DNA from: CBDHGY01 sp965263325
GTDB taxonomy: Bacteria > Pseudomonadota > Alphaproteobacteria > Caulobacterales > Hyphomonadaceae
Assembly: GCA_965263325.1 (NCBI GenBank)
Contig: CBDHGY010000002.1
Span: forward strand, 1,240,001-1,304,000
Direction: 5' to 3'
DNA: 64,000 nucleotides
In this document: positions 43,772-52,013 of the stretch, piece after piece
Layout of the letters: the number at the start of each line of letters is the position of its first letter
How positions within the stretch are numbered: the stretch's first letter is position 1
Notes under the pieces: generated by a model
The model's database searches: none
Seen by the model: the letters and a program-made list of their open reading frames with translations, nothing else
Told to the model about the DNA's origin: nothing
Program-made: the position numbers and the translations under genes

Positions 43772-45166
43772 CTAAAAACTCCATGTCATCTGTGCATAAC
43801 CAAACAAAGTCTGATCGTTTTGCGGACTTCCCGGCACATTGTTTGCGAACTCGCCAGCGATGAGCGCAGACGCTCCAACTTCGAATCGCAAATTATCGGG
43901 AACGACCCAATACCGCGCGCGGCTATCAAGCACGTGACCAATGAAATCACCTGATTGCCCGCTTGGGTCACGCAGACGGGCAATCACCCAGCTGTCAGTC
44001 TCAGATGCCAGAAAAGCTGCATGATAGTAGAAACGCGCATCCCATCGCTCATTCGGTTTTATCTCAGCGCGAAACCCGGGTGCATTTAGATTGGCTGGCG
44101 TGAGCGGACCATGGATTGAAGTATTATTCAGATCTGACCGGCGCGCACCGAACAGGCGCTCATGCTGATCGAAGGCATCATCATTTGGATCGTCATCACC
44201 GCTTGCCCAATAGTATTCAAAAGCAAGCCGCGGCTGCCACGGAGCGTCCCAAGTATATCCAAATTCGGCGTGCACCATTGATGCATTGACGCTTAAACTG
44301 TTGGTATCGGCCGGATCGCTGGATGCATAACGCGTCCCCTTACGAAGCGCGCCTTCAAGATCAATGTCCCATTGGCCTGGCTTTGGCTTGCGATACAGCC
44401 GAAACCCCGGCGCAAGATATGAGCGGTCAGGCGTTTGAAAATCGGACGTATCTTCTTCTTCCAATCCGTATACGAACACTTCGCCCCAGAGACCGGGCGC
44501 TGCGTTGGGAAGCAGCTCAGATCGGCGATAATGCAGGGCCCAAATGCGCCGGCCCCATTGTTCCTCATCACCAGATAGCTCATTATCATCGATGGCTGGC
44601 CGAGTGTTTGGAAAGCGCGCGGTTGGCACGACGTATAGAAGGTGCAACTCGTCGCCGCGCTCAGATGTCGACACAAAGTGAGCACCGGTATAGCTCTTGA
44701 TGACATTGGCAAAGTCGACCCGCTCAATCTGCCGCTTTGATCCAATAGACACGGTCTGGCGTCCAATCTTCAAACGACTGGACGATCCCTCGCCGAGCGC
44801 GCCGGGTAATTCGTCAAGCCGAACATAAGCCTGCAGAAAATCGAGTGGGTTCGAAATCGAACTCGATAGCGGCGTGCCTTCATCGCCAAGATAGGTCCGG
44901 CTATCTTGCAGCTCAAAACCAGCGGCAAACGCGCCGGAATCGATCTCGGCTTGGAGCAAGGTCCGAAAAAGGAGCAATTGATCACTGCCATCCCGGCCGG
45001 CCCTGAACTGGCCATCAAGCGACTCGTAGCGGACACGGCTCTCCCCCTTAAGCTTGAGCCATTCTGGGGCATGTACGGCTTCAGCAAGTCGCCACCCCTG
45101 CTCGTCGGCATGAACGCTGCCTGCCAAAACGATCGCGACCAGTGCGGTTATTCCCTCCCTCAACAT
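43772..45166 (-). CDS. Outer-membrane porin, alginate-export (AlgE) domain type
   Basis: About 464 residues from ATG 45166, with signal peptide ITALVAIVLAGSVHADE. The mature part resembles the Alginate_exp family: WLKLKGESRVRYESLDGQFRAG at the start, LKIGRQTVSIGSKRQIERVDFANVIKSY in the middle, a long barrel and the C-terminal sequence ending in WSF. Family members are 16-18-strand pores used for alginate export or for uptake in other settings. It begins 4 bp after the ArsR stop, so it is in the arsR transcript. The frame is open further upstream into arsR, but that is a shadow. Confidence 0.87.
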   Translation of the reverse strand: MLREGITALVAIVLAGSVHADEQGWRLAEAVHAPEWLKLKGESRVRYESLDGQFRAGRDGSDQLLLFRTLLQAEIDSGAFAAGFELQDSRTYLGDEGTPLSSSISNPLDFLQAYVRLDELPGALGEGSSSRLKIGRQTVSIGSKRQIERVDFANVIKSYTGAHFVSTSERGDELHLLYVVPTARFPNTRPAIDDNELSGDEEQWGRRIWALHYRRSELLPNAAPGLWGEVFVYGLEEEDTSDFQTPDRSYLAPGFRLYRKPKPGQWDIDLEGALRKGTRYASSDPADTNSLSVNASMVHAEFGYTWDAPWQPRLAFEYYWASGDDDPNDDAFDQHERLFGARRSDLNNTSIHGPLTPANLNAPGFRAEIKPNERWDARFYYHAAFLASETDSWVIARLRDPSGQSGDFIGHVLDSRARYWVVPDNLRFEVGASALIAGEFANNVPGSPQNDQTLFGYAQMTWSF

Positions 45167-45170
45167 CTGA

Positions 45171-45506
45171 TCAGCAACTCGACGATTGAAGTGCCTGCAA
45201 AATGGGTTCGCAGACCTCGTCGCGGGCATCACAGCAATCTTCGATCAGATAGAGGACGAGCGAATTGAGTGCGCCTAGATCCGCCCGGTAAGTGATCGAG
45301 CGGCCGTGGCGCTCGCTCGATACGAGCTTTGCAACAGAGAGAATGTTGAGCTGCGCCGAGAGCGTATTGGCCGGTGTATTCACACGGTCAGCCAGAATGC
45401 CAGCAGGCAATCCGTCTGGCGCAGCGCGCACAAGGCAACGAAAGACATCAAGGCGACCGGCATGCGACAAGGCGGAGAGACGGCGTAGAGCAGTTTGTTT
45501 TTCCAT
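45171..45506 (-). CDS. ArsR-family metal/metalloid-responsive repressor
   Basis: A 111-residue winged-helix repressor. The N-terminus MEKQTALRRLSALSHAGRLDVFRCLVRAAPDG is split by me over residues 1-32 and is typical of the arsenic-sensing branch. The recognition region is NTPANTLSAQLNILSVAKLVSSE. The C-terminal cysteines C91, C92 and C99 (CC-x6-C) lie where Acidithiobacillus ArsR has its arsenite-binding cysteines. No arsC, acr3 or arsB is in the window. A 38-bp palindrome covers its start codon, and a porin gene follows. Confidence 0.9.
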   Translation of the reverse strand: MEKQTALRRLSALSHAGRLDVFRCLVRAAPDGLPAGILADRVNTPANTLSAQLNILSVAKLVSSERHGRSITYRADLGALNSLVLYLIEDCCDARDEVCEPILQALQSSSC

Positions 45507-45535
45507 ATTTCCAGAATTCTTGAAATATGGAAAAA
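45498..45535. promoter_or_regulatory. 38-bp palindromic operator over the arsR start codon
   Basis: TTTTTCCATATTTC at the left pairs with GAAATATGGAAAAA at the right around GAATTC, with 18 of 19 base pairs matching by hand. The arsR ATG (45506-45504) lies inside the left arm. ArsR proteins bind AT-rich inverted repeats, so repressor bound here would block promoter clearance or initiation of arsR and the following porin gene. Confidence 0.75.
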
Positions 45536-45665
45536 GTCAATCGCTTTTGACGTATTCGGCCAGGATTTGAACAACAGGTTATTGGCAAACTGAAGCTGAA
45601 CCAGCTCTGGTCAGCAGAAGTAAATCCCTTAAAACGGCCCCAGTATTTCCGAAGGGGTAAAATCA

Positions 45666-46604
45666 ATGAGTCAGGAACCGCCGGCACCCTCCCCCCTGGA
45701 CCGCGACCATGCGGCTTCCATGCTGGAGCGTATTATCGAAACGGACTGGTTCCGTTACTCCGTTATTACGCTCATCATTATCAATGCGATTATTCTCGGG
45801 ATCCTAACCTATCACGAGCATATGGATCCGGCGCTGGTGAGCACGTTGGACACAATTGATCATGCGATCACTTATATTTTCGCCGCTGAGATCCTGCTGA
45901 AGCTTGTCGCATATCGGCATCATTTCTTCAGATCGGGATGGAACATTTTTGACTTCCTCATCGTTGGGGTCGCGATGATCCCGTCGAGTTTTGTTCCCGG
46001 AAGCCACGAGTTCACAATTTTGCGGGCAATGCGCGTCTTGAGAATTCTAAGACTGCTGCAATTTGTACCGGTACTTCGACGGATTACCGAAGCGCTTCTA
46101 AAAGCGCTTCCCGACATGGGCGCAGTCGTCGCCATTCTCGCGCTATTTGTCTATGTTGGCGCTGTGATGGCGACCTACATGTTCGGTCAATCCGACAATC
46201 CAGAAGTCGCGCAACTCTTTGGTGATCTGCCATCCTCGGCGTACACTATGTTTCAGGTCATGACTTTGGATGGCTGGCGGTTCGAAGTCGTTCAGAAAGT
46301 GCTCGATGATGGGTATCCCTATGCGTGGATATTTTTTCTCTCCTTCATCTTCCTTGCCAGCTTCGCGGTTCTAAACCTCTTTATCGCATTGATTGTGGAC
46401 GCTCTGCAGCAAGAGCAAAACGCTATGCGCGCCGAACTGATGGCGCAGCAAACGAACCAGCAGGCTGAAATTCTCGATGAACTTGATGATATTGAGGAGG
46501 AAACGGAAGTGGTTCACCGCGAGATTGATGAGGTTCTGCAAATTGTGCGGGAACTCAAAACTGAAATGGCAGAGCTCAAATCACAGCTCGCAGATCAGAC
46601 TTAG
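45666..46604 (+). CDS. Voltage-gated ion channel, NaChBac/BacNav type, with unusual filter
   Basis: A 312-residue six-segment channel subunit. S1 is around WFRYSVITLIIINAI, S2 around ITYIFAAEILLKLVAY, S3 around WNIFDFLIVGVAM, and S4 carries the voltage-sensing arginines in RAMRVLRILRLLQ (residues 120-132). The pore loop is TMFQVMTLDGWR, with filter T200-L201-D202-G203-W204. BacNav channels have TLESW there. S6 contains FAVLNLFIALIVDAL, and the tail (about 265-312) is a predicted coiled coil that would tetramerise. GGGGT precedes the ATG. Confidence 0.93.
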   Translation: MSQEPPAPSPLDRDHAASMLERIIETDWFRYSVITLIIINAIILGILTYHEHMDPALVSTLDTIDHAITYIFAAEILLKLVAYRHHFFRSGWNIFDFLIVGVAMIPSSFVPGSHEFTILRAMRVLRILRLLQFVPVLRRITEALLKALPDMGAVVAILALFVYVGAVMATYMFGQSDNPEVAQLFGDLPSSAYTMFQVMTLDGWRFEVVQKVLDDGYPYAWIFFLSFIFLASFAVLNLFIALIVDALQQEQNAMRAELMAQQTNQQAEILDELDDIEEETEVVHREIDEVLQIVRELKTEMAELKSQLADQT

Positions 46605-46642
46605 AAAAACGGCCTCGCCCAGGGGACACTTTGGGCGAGGCC
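46605..46642 (-). terminator. Intrinsic terminator of the fasciclin gene
   Basis: A perfect 11-bp stem (GGCCTCGCCCA / TGGGCGAGGCC, 46611-46642, loop 10 nt) is followed on the minus strand by GTTTTT. It begins 23 bp past the stop of the fasciclin gene and right behind the ion-channel stop codon, which it may also serve. Confidence 0.85.
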
Positions 46643-46665
46643 TCAGGATTGCCAGTCGCTGGGGG

Positions 46666-47205
46666 TTAGCTAGCTGGCAACAGAACTTGATCAATCACGT
46701 GAATGACGCCGTTAGATGCAGTGACATCTGCTGTCACAACGTTCGCACCGTTTACCGTCACGCCTGATGTCCCATCAATTGAGACTGCACCGTTCAGGGT
46801 TTCGGCTGTAATTTGCTTACCAACCAATTGATCGGAGGTCACTGCAGATCCGGCGATGACATGCAATTTCAGGATTGCTGCGAGCTGGTCCTTGTTCTCA
46901 GGGAGAAGGAGGCTTTCGACCGTTCCTGCTGGCAGTGCAGCAAATGCGGCATCTGTTGGGGCAAACACAGTAAGTGGACCGTCGCCTTTCAGCGCTCCAA
47001 CCAGGCCGGCTGCGTCGGCTGCTGCCAGAAGTGTATTGAATGAGCCTGCTGCTGCTGCGGTATCAACGATATCGGCAGACTGCGGGGTCGTTACGTGACG
47101 CGTGGTTTCGGCAGACGCTGTTTTTGACTTTGATCCGTTGCAGGACGCCATCGCAGGCACAGCAATCAATGCAGCTGCAGATAGTGCAATCGCAAAACGT
47201 TTCAT
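46666..47205 (-). CDS. Fasciclin-domain secreted protein
   Basis: A 179-residue protein with an N-terminal signal peptide (MKRFAIALSAAALIAVPAMASC; a lipobox-like MASC makes lipid attachment possible). One FAS1 domain covers residues about 45-179, with FNTLLAAADAAGLVGALKG, LTVFAPTDAAFAALP (H1 motif), LKLHVIAGSAVTSDQL and the final NGVIHVIDQVLLP (H2 motif). FAS1 proteins are adhesins or surface proteins. GAAGGAAAA precedes the ATG. Monocistronic with a clear terminator. Confidence 0.93.
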   Translation of the reverse strand: MKRFAIALSAAALIAVPAMASCNGSKSKTASAETTRHVTTPQSADIVDTAAAAGSFNTLLAAADAAGLVGALKGDGPLTVFAPTDAAFAALPAGTVESLLLPENKDQLAAILKLHVIAGSAVTSDQLVGKQITAETLNGAVSIDGTSGVTVNGANVVTADVTASNGVIHVIDQVLLPAS

Positions 47206-47362
47206 GGGAGTTTTCCTTCGAAGCTAAACCACCAGAACAATATCCAGTGTGATAACCTATACGATGCAGAATATTTTAAGATCACCGGATTAAGCGGAAT
47301 TAATAGAAGAGCTTCACAAACAGTTTTCTCGTAATTCTCCTGGCATCTGCTATAGGTTGTAT

Positions 47363-48067
47363 ATGAGCATTTGGTCACAACTCCTGGAAGCAGGTCGAAG
47401 CTTGTTTGATCCTCCGAAGGACATTGCCAGTCTTCCGGAAGATCTCGACTGCCAGCCAGATCCGAATGATGTCGGGTTCACGTCAGCCGTGGTGGGGCTT
47501 GGCGCGAAAATGGCGATGGCCGATGGCGAAGTGACCGACGACGAAATTATGGTGTTTGCGCGCGTCTTCAAAGCTGCGCCAGAAGATGCCGACGCGGTTC
47601 GGCGTGTCTTCAATCTGGCCCGCCAGACCGTGCGCGGCTATGAGAGCTATGCGCGCCGCATTGGCAAAAAATACAAGCATAGACCCTGCCTCCTGGAAGG
47701 TGTCCTTGACGGATTGTTTCAGATTGCAACAGCAGATGGCGTCGTGACCGTCGAAGAACTGGAATATCTGGAAACGGTTTCACAGGCCTTCGGATTCCTT
47801 GATTCGACTTTTGCCCGCATCAAGGCCAGCCACCTCGGCCCGGATCCAGAAGATCCTTATTCAGTACTTGGCGTACGCCATGACGCTGAATTTGCTGATA
47901 TAAAAGCTGCATACCGCCGCCTGATGGCCGACAATCACCCCGATAGGATTATGGCAAATTCGAATGGCATAACAGATGAAGATCAAGCGCATGAGCGCGC
48001 CGCAGCCATTACGTCCGCCTATGCAAGAATCCGCGTGGAACGCGGAATGCTCGTACAGGCGGATTGA
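47363..48067 (+). CDS. TerB-DnaJ co-chaperone (DjlA-like, without membrane anchor)
   Basis: A 234-residue protein. A TerB-type helical domain occupies residues about 30-150 (AVVGLGAKMAMADGEVTDDE and IATADGVVTVEELEYLE are the two acidic repeats), then a C-terminal J domain with YSVLGVRHDAEFADIKAAYRRL and the Hsp70-contacting HPD in DNHPDR. Unlike E. coli DjlA it has no N-terminal membrane segment. ATG 47363 is preferred over TTG 47357. It would stimulate DnaK. Confidence 0.92.
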   Translation: MSIWSQLLEAGRSLFDPPKDIASLPEDLDCQPDPNDVGFTSAVVGLGAKMAMADGEVTDDEIMVFARVFKAAPEDADAVRRVFNLARQTVRGYESYARRIGKKYKHRPCLLEGVLDGLFQIATADGVVTVEELEYLETVSQAFGFLDSTFARIKASHLGPDPEDPYSVLGVRHDAEFADIKAAYRRLMADNHPDRIMANSNGITDEDQAHERAAAITSAYARIRVERGMLVQAD

Positions 48068-48112
48068 CCTCGCCTTTATTGCGACACATGTTATGGTTAC
48101 AAGAGACTAAAG

Positions 48113-48406
48113 ATGACGAGTGAATCGACCGCCCCTCGCACAAGCTTCGCAGCCAGAGAATGGCTTGCGAGCATTCGTGCCGGCTTTGCCATGGTCCTGA
48201 AGGTGATCATGGGCGGAATGGTGGTCGTGGCCGCCGGAATACTGGCAGTCGCGCTTGCCATGACAGGAATTTTGCTGGCAGCCGTAGCTGTGATCTACCG
48301 GATGATCTCCGGCAAGCCATCGGAACCAAAAGTTACCGCTCATTCTGATGGCGACGGCGTAATCTTGGAAGCCCGCCGCACAGCCCATGGCTGGACCGTA
48401 GAATAG
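48113..48406 (+). CDS. Small membrane protein, hypothetical
   Basis: A 97-residue protein. One or two membrane segments cover residues about 25-63 (FAMVLKVIMGGMVVVAAGIL and VALAMTGILLAAVAVIYRMI, without charged residues between). The C-terminal tail SDGDGVILEARRTAHGWTVE is polar and ends in a short acidic run. I recognise no family. It follows the DnaJ gene by 45 bp on the same strand and may be co-transcribed with it. Spacing to the ATG contains AAGATG but no strong ribosome site. Confidence 0.7.
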   Translation: MTSESTAPRTSFAAREWLASIRAGFAMVLKVIMGGMVVVAAGILAVALAMTGILLAAVAVIYRMISGKPSEPKVTAHSDGDGVILEARRTAHGWTVE

Positions 48407-48473
48407 CGCAGCAAGGCTAGAATTGGCCCTATTCGGACGGTCAGCATCTGCATAAGCAATGGCGTAAAACGCG

Positions 48474-48584
48474 TCATTCGAGACGGTGTGCAACCGTGCC
48501 GATAGCATCACGCAGCGTGGCGAGCTCGGCGGCACAGTGTCGGGCCATTTCGTTGACAGCATCGAGCGTGGGGGATTTGATCAT
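48474..48584 (-). CDS. Tiny ORF coupled to the TetR gene
   Basis: A 36-residue frame, MIKSPTLDAVNEMARHCAAE to HRLE in outline, starting in a 4-bp ATGA overlap with the TetR stop. Its sequence is helix-favouring. The overlap is typical of translational coupling, so it may be a real small protein. It could equally be the remnant of a longer downstream gene. It marks the left end of the GC-rich segment. Confidence 0.45.
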   Translation of the reverse strand: MIKSPTLDAVNEMARHCAAELATLRDAIGTVAHRLE

Positions 48585-49186
48585 GGGCAGTTCAACGCTG
48601 ACAGGCTCAAGGTCATCATCTCGCGAACCCGAGCGGGGGCTTCGCCTGATGCCCGTTGAGTGATGGCGAGGGCGAACTGCTCGCTCAGATACCTAGCTGC
48701 AGCAGCGACCGGCAGGCCGGGTGCCCAGTCCTCGCCATCACAAAACGACTGAAGGAAGCCTTTATAGGCCGCGTGCGCCATGGCTTCAATTTCCTCCACC
48801 CGTGCCAGGGTCAGAGGTCCGAGCCGGTGTTTGCCCGCGCGCATCTTGTAGAACAGACAGCCTGTCTCCATACGCGGATCTGCGCTTGCAAAGTCGATCA
48901 GGACGTCCAGCGTGTCCTGCAATCCCTTTCCGCTTTGCAGGATCGCGAACACGTCGGAAAGAACGCGCTCGGCATAACTGTCGAGAACCGCGCGGCTGAA
49001 GCCGTCCTCGCTGCCGAACTCTCGATAGAGCGACGGCTTGGATATGCCCGCCATCTGGCAAATGGCGTTTACTGACACATCTGCTGGATCGCTGCGCCAG
49101 TAAGCCCCCATGGCGACGTCGAGGACAGCCTTGGAGTCCATTGTCCGAGGGCGGCCCCGCGGGCGTTTCGAATCATCTTCACTCAT
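48581..49186 (-). CDS. TetR/AcrR-family regulator of the SDR operon
   Basis: A 201-residue regulator. The N-terminus KRPRGRPRTMDSKAVLDVAM is followed by a helix-turn-helix with VSVNAICQMAGISKPSLYREFGSEDGFSRAVL, split here over residues 38-69. The RGRPR basic arm is common in this group. It diverges from the SDR gene; two TACCA/TGGTA-type palindromes lie between them and are probably its operators. GC content is higher than in the neighbours to the left. Confidence 0.93.
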   Translation of the reverse strand: MSEDDSKRPRGRPRTMDSKAVLDVAMGAYWRSDPADVSVNAICQMAGISKPSLYREFGSEDGFSRAVLDSYAERVLSDVFAILQSGKGLQDTLDVLIDFASADPRMETGCLFYKMRAGKHRLGPLTLARVEEIEAMAHAAYKGFLQSFCDGEDWAPGLPVAAAARYLSEQFALAITQRASGEAPARVREMMTLSLSALNCP

Positions 49187-49191
49187 TATTG

Positions 49192-49248
49192 TACCAATAG
49201 GTATATTAAGTCTTGACGGTGTGCGTCAGGTATTTATACCAACTGGTA
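49192..49248. promoter_or_regulatory. Two palindromic TetR operators flanking the divergent promoter
   Basis: TACCAATAGGTA (49192-49203, one mismatch) lies 6 bp before the tetR start, and TACCAACTGGTA (49237-49248, inverted TACCA/TGGTA) lies 28 bp before the SDR start. A -35-like TTGACG is at 49213-49218, and the second palindrome covers the expected -10 (TATACC at 49235-49240). Repressor binding would shut both directions. Confidence 0.75.
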
Positions 49249-49276
49249 ACTCGTATCGCAACCAAGAGGGTGAAAC

Positions 49277-50155
49277 ATGGCAGAGTCGGGAAAAACAGTG
49301 GTCATCACAGGGGCCAGTAGCGGCTTTGGTGCGGCTGCCGTTCGCGCCTTCGCGGACCGTGGCGACCGCGTCTTGGGGACGATGCGCGATACCGCTGGGC
49401 GCAATGCGGCCAATAGGGCAGAACTAGAGGGCTACTCCCCATGCATCACCATCGCTGAGATGGACGTAACCAGCGATGCTTCTGTCGCTGTGGGTTTTGA
49501 CCGCATCCTCGCAAATGGCCCCATCGACATCCTGATCAACAACGCAGGCATCATGTATATCGGCATGACCGAGGCCTATTCCGTAGCGCAGGCCGCGGAA
49601 CAGATGGACACCAACTATTTCGGGGCCATCCGCGCGATGCAGGCAGTGCTGCCGTCGATGCGCGCGGCGGGCAGCGGCCTGATTATCAACACAAGTTCCC
49701 TGGCCGGGCGTGTATCTGTTCCCTTCTTCGGAACATACTGCGCCACGAAACATGCGCTCGAAGCCTACAGCCAAAGCCTGCGATACGAGGTGGCCCCCTT
49801 CGGCATCGACGTGGCACTGGTCGAGCCCGGCCCGTTCCCGTCGAACCTGCTTGCCGCTGGCAAGCCGCCCGCTCGCGCGGATGTGCTGGCGTCCTATGGC
49901 GACCTTGGGCAGGTACCTGACGCGATGATCGCGGGTTTTGCCCAGATGCTGGCCAGCGATCAGGCCCCCGACCCACAACTGGTGGTGAACACCTACCTGT
50001 CGCTGGCAGATGCCGCACCGGGCAAGCGCCCCACGCGCACGGTCGTCGGAATTACCTGGGGCGTCGATAAGATCAACGCCTACAGCCAGCCGCGCCAGGA
50101 TGCCCTCCTGAAAGAGCTGCAACTCGACGCCACACTTGGCGGTGTCGACGCCTGA
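49277..50155 (+). CDS. Short-chain dehydrogenase/reductase of the GC-rich island
   Basis: A 292-residue classical SDR. TGASSGFGAAAVRAF is the cofactor loop, INNAG is present, NTSSLAG gives the Ser and YCATK the Tyr/Lys pair, followed by EPGPFPSNL. The C-terminal VVGITWGVDKINAY is typical of a group annotated as oxidoreductases of unknown substrate. GAGGGTGAAAC precedes the ATG. It is the first gene after the TetR operators and runs into the SnoaL gene, 63 bp on. Confidence 0.92.
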   Translation: MAESGKTVVITGASSGFGAAAVRAFADRGDRVLGTMRDTAGRNAANRAELEGYSPCITIAEMDVTSDASVAVGFDRILANGPIDILINNAGIMYIGMTEAYSVAQAAEQMDTNYFGAIRAMQAVLPSMRAAGSGLIINTSSLAGRVSVPFFGTYCATKHALEAYSQSLRYEVAPFGIDVALVEPGPFPSNLLAAGKPPARADVLASYGDLGQVPDAMIAGFAQMLASDQAPDPQLVVNTYLSLADAAPGKRPTRTVVGITWGVDKINAYSQPRQDALLKELQLDATLGGVDA

Positions 50156-50218
50156 ATGCCTGGCACACCCGCCCCTTCCGAACTCCAGAACAAACCTCAT
50201 CCTGAAAGGACTTTTCCA

Positions 50219-51109
50219 ATGATCAAACCCATCCTGGCTGCCGCCGCCGCGGCTGTCGTTGCATCCTGCGCAACTGTGGAGCAAAGCGAGACGACCATCT
50301 CCAAGAAGGAAATCGTGGGCACGTTTCTGGGCGCTGTGTCGCAAGGCGACGCCGACACCATGCGCGAGCTGGCGAACCCGGATTACATCCAGCACAACCC
50401 GTTTATTGCGACCGGGCTGGAGCCGTTCATCGAGCTACTGCCGGTGCTGGAAGCAGCCGGAACAACGGCTGAGAACGTCCGTATGTTCCAGGACGGCGAC
50501 TACGTCTTCATGCACAATATCTGGCGCAATGCTGAGCCATTCGGGGCCCCTGAAATGGTGGCGTTCGACATCATCCGCGTGGACGAAAACGGCAGGGTCG
50601 CCGAACACTGGGATGCGCTGCAGCCCCTGGTCTCGGAAACGGTCAGCGGCCGGACGCAGACCGATGGCCCGATCGAAGTCACCGATCTGGACCAGACCGA
50701 GGCGAACAAGGCCCTTGCTGTTGCCTTGGTCCAGGATGTTCTGATGGGCCACGACCCCGCACGGATCACCGACTACATCAGCGCCGAAAGCTACGCCCAG
50801 CACAACCCGATGATCGCGGACGGGCTGGAGGGGATCATGGCGGCCGTCGAGACGCTGACCGCGCAGAACAACATGTTCCAATACACCGAGATCCACGCGG
50901 TGCTGGGCGAGGGCAACTTCGTCCTGACCGTCAGCGAAGGCCAATGGAACGGCACGACCAACGCCTTCTACGACCTGTTCCGCATGGAAGACGGAATGAT
51001 CATCGAGCATTGGGACGTGATCCAGCCCGTCCCGACCGAGGGCCTCGCCAACGACAACGGCATGTTCACCGGCTTTGACGACATTGGCCCGGACTCGATC
51101 GGGCAATAG
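50219..51109 (+). CDS. Two-domain SnoaL-like lipoprotein
   Basis: About 296 residues from ATG 50219, which has GAAAGGA upstream; the frame runs 21 codons further back to 50156 but without a ribosome site. The N-terminus is a lipoprotein signal (ILAAAAAAVVASC). Two SnoaL/NTF2-like domains follow, residues about 35-155 and 170-285, each with a YxQHNPxIAxGLE stretch and a final EHWDxxQP. The SnoaL fold often binds or isomerises small hydrophobic compounds, but many members lack a known role. It sits in the GC-rich island behind the SDR. Confidence 0.9.
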   Translation: MIKPILAAAAAAVVASCATVEQSETTISKKEIVGTFLGAVSQGDADTMRELANPDYIQHNPFIATGLEPFIELLPVLEAAGTTAENVRMFQDGDYVFMHNIWRNAEPFGAPEMVAFDIIRVDENGRVAEHWDALQPLVSETVSGRTQTDGPIEVTDLDQTEANKALAVALVQDVLMGHDPARITDYISAESYAQHNPMIADGLEGIMAAVETLTAQNNMFQYTEIHAVLGEGNFVLTVSEGQWNGTTNAFYDLFRMEDGMIIEHWDVIQPVPTEGLANDNGMFTGFDDIGPDSIGQ

Positions 51110-51148
51110 ACTCATCGCGACATAGCCCGGCCAACGGACAGGGCCCAA

Positions 51149-51174
51149 GCAGGCGGGACACCACGCCCGCCTGC
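51149..51174 (+). terminator. Possible terminator hairpin after the SnoaL gene
   Basis: A perfect 9-bp stem GCAGGCGGG / CCCGCCTGC with an 8-nt loop lies 39 bp past the SnoaL stop. It is followed by CATTCTC, which is T-poor, so termination may need Rho or be incomplete. Confidence 0.4.
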
Positions 51175-51255
51175 CATTCTCAATCCGTGCCCGCAATCAG
51201 AGAACAGCGCACGACCGGCCGTACGTCTGCCTGATGATCGTTAGAAGGAAAACGA

Positions 51256-52005
51256 ATGCTCGCCGATGAATTGACACCCGAGAGTTTTCGCCAGCGCCCC
51301 GATGTTATTCAGGCGGTCGAAAACCCCCGCTCGCCGCGTAGTGTGCTCAACTACATGTGCGGCTGCGATACCGCGAAGCCGGAAATCCGTGACAGCCTGA
51401 ACCAAGACGAGACTGTGCGGCCCTTGATGCTGATCTGGTTTCAAAGCGGTCAGACACTTGACGTGTTTTGCCAGCCCTTCGCACCGGTTGTGCGTGAACT
51501 GAAGGCCGACCCGCCGAGCCTGACTGGGCAAGATTGGAACAGCGTAGAAGGCAAGGTCGCAAAGGTGCTGCTCGCCGACCAATTGTCCCGCTCGTGTTTT
51601 CGCGGCACCCCAGAGGCCTTCTCCTATGATCTGATTGGCCGGCAATTGGTGCACAACCTGATGGGTCAGGACATGCGCGAGGAAACCCTCAGCCTACCGG
51701 CGGCGCTGCTTTATCTCTTGCCATGGGCCCTGGCGCATTCGGAAGCCCTCGAAGACCTCGACCGCGCCGTCGAGTTTGTCGACCTGTCGATCCAATCCTA
51801 CCCGGAATTCAAACTCTTCGAAGAGCGCAACAAGCCAGCCATCGATCAACACCGTCAGGTACTGAAGCGATTTGGGCGCTATCCACAAAGGAACCTGGAA
51901 TTCGGGCGCGAAAACACGCCGCAAGAACAAGCGTGGCTAGATGACACGGACAACCTGCCCATCTGGGCAGGCGGCAGGGCGTCGTTCAAACAATCCATGG
52001 AATAG
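51256..52005 (+). CDS. DUF924-family protein
   Basis: A 249-residue cytoplasmic protein of the DUF924 family (TPR-like helical). The signatures LLADQLSRSCFRGTPEAFSYD, RQLVHNLM, YLLPWALAHSEALEDLDRAV and RHRVL-like QHRQVLKRFGRYPQRN are in order; the family normally has ADQFPRN at the first. AGAAGGAAAA precedes the ATG. The function of this family is unknown. It is in the GC-rich segment, 146 bp after the SnoaL gene. Confidence 0.9.
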   Translation: MLADELTPESFRQRPDVIQAVENPRSPRSVLNYMCGCDTAKPEIRDSLNQDETVRPLMLIWFQSGQTLDVFCQPFAPVVRELKADPPSLTGQDWNSVEGKVAKVLLADQLSRSCFRGTPEAFSYDLIGRQLVHNLMGQDMREETLSLPAALLYLLPWALAHSEALEDLDRAVEFVDLSIQSYPEFKLFEERNKPAIDQHRQVLKRFGRYPQRNLEFGRENTPQEQAWLDDTDNLPIWAGGRASFKQSME

Positions 52006-52013
52006 GGGGCTAA

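Noticed and set aside
48107..48562. 151-codon minus-strand frame opposite the small membrane protein
   Set aside because: No family resemblance. The plus-strand gene with membrane segments and the coupled 36-codon ORF explain the region better.
49424..51196. Long minus-strand frames (323 and 253 codons) opposite the SDR and SnoaL genes
   Set aside because: High GC of this segment leaves antisense frames open. The plus-strand genes have clear motifs and ribosome sites.
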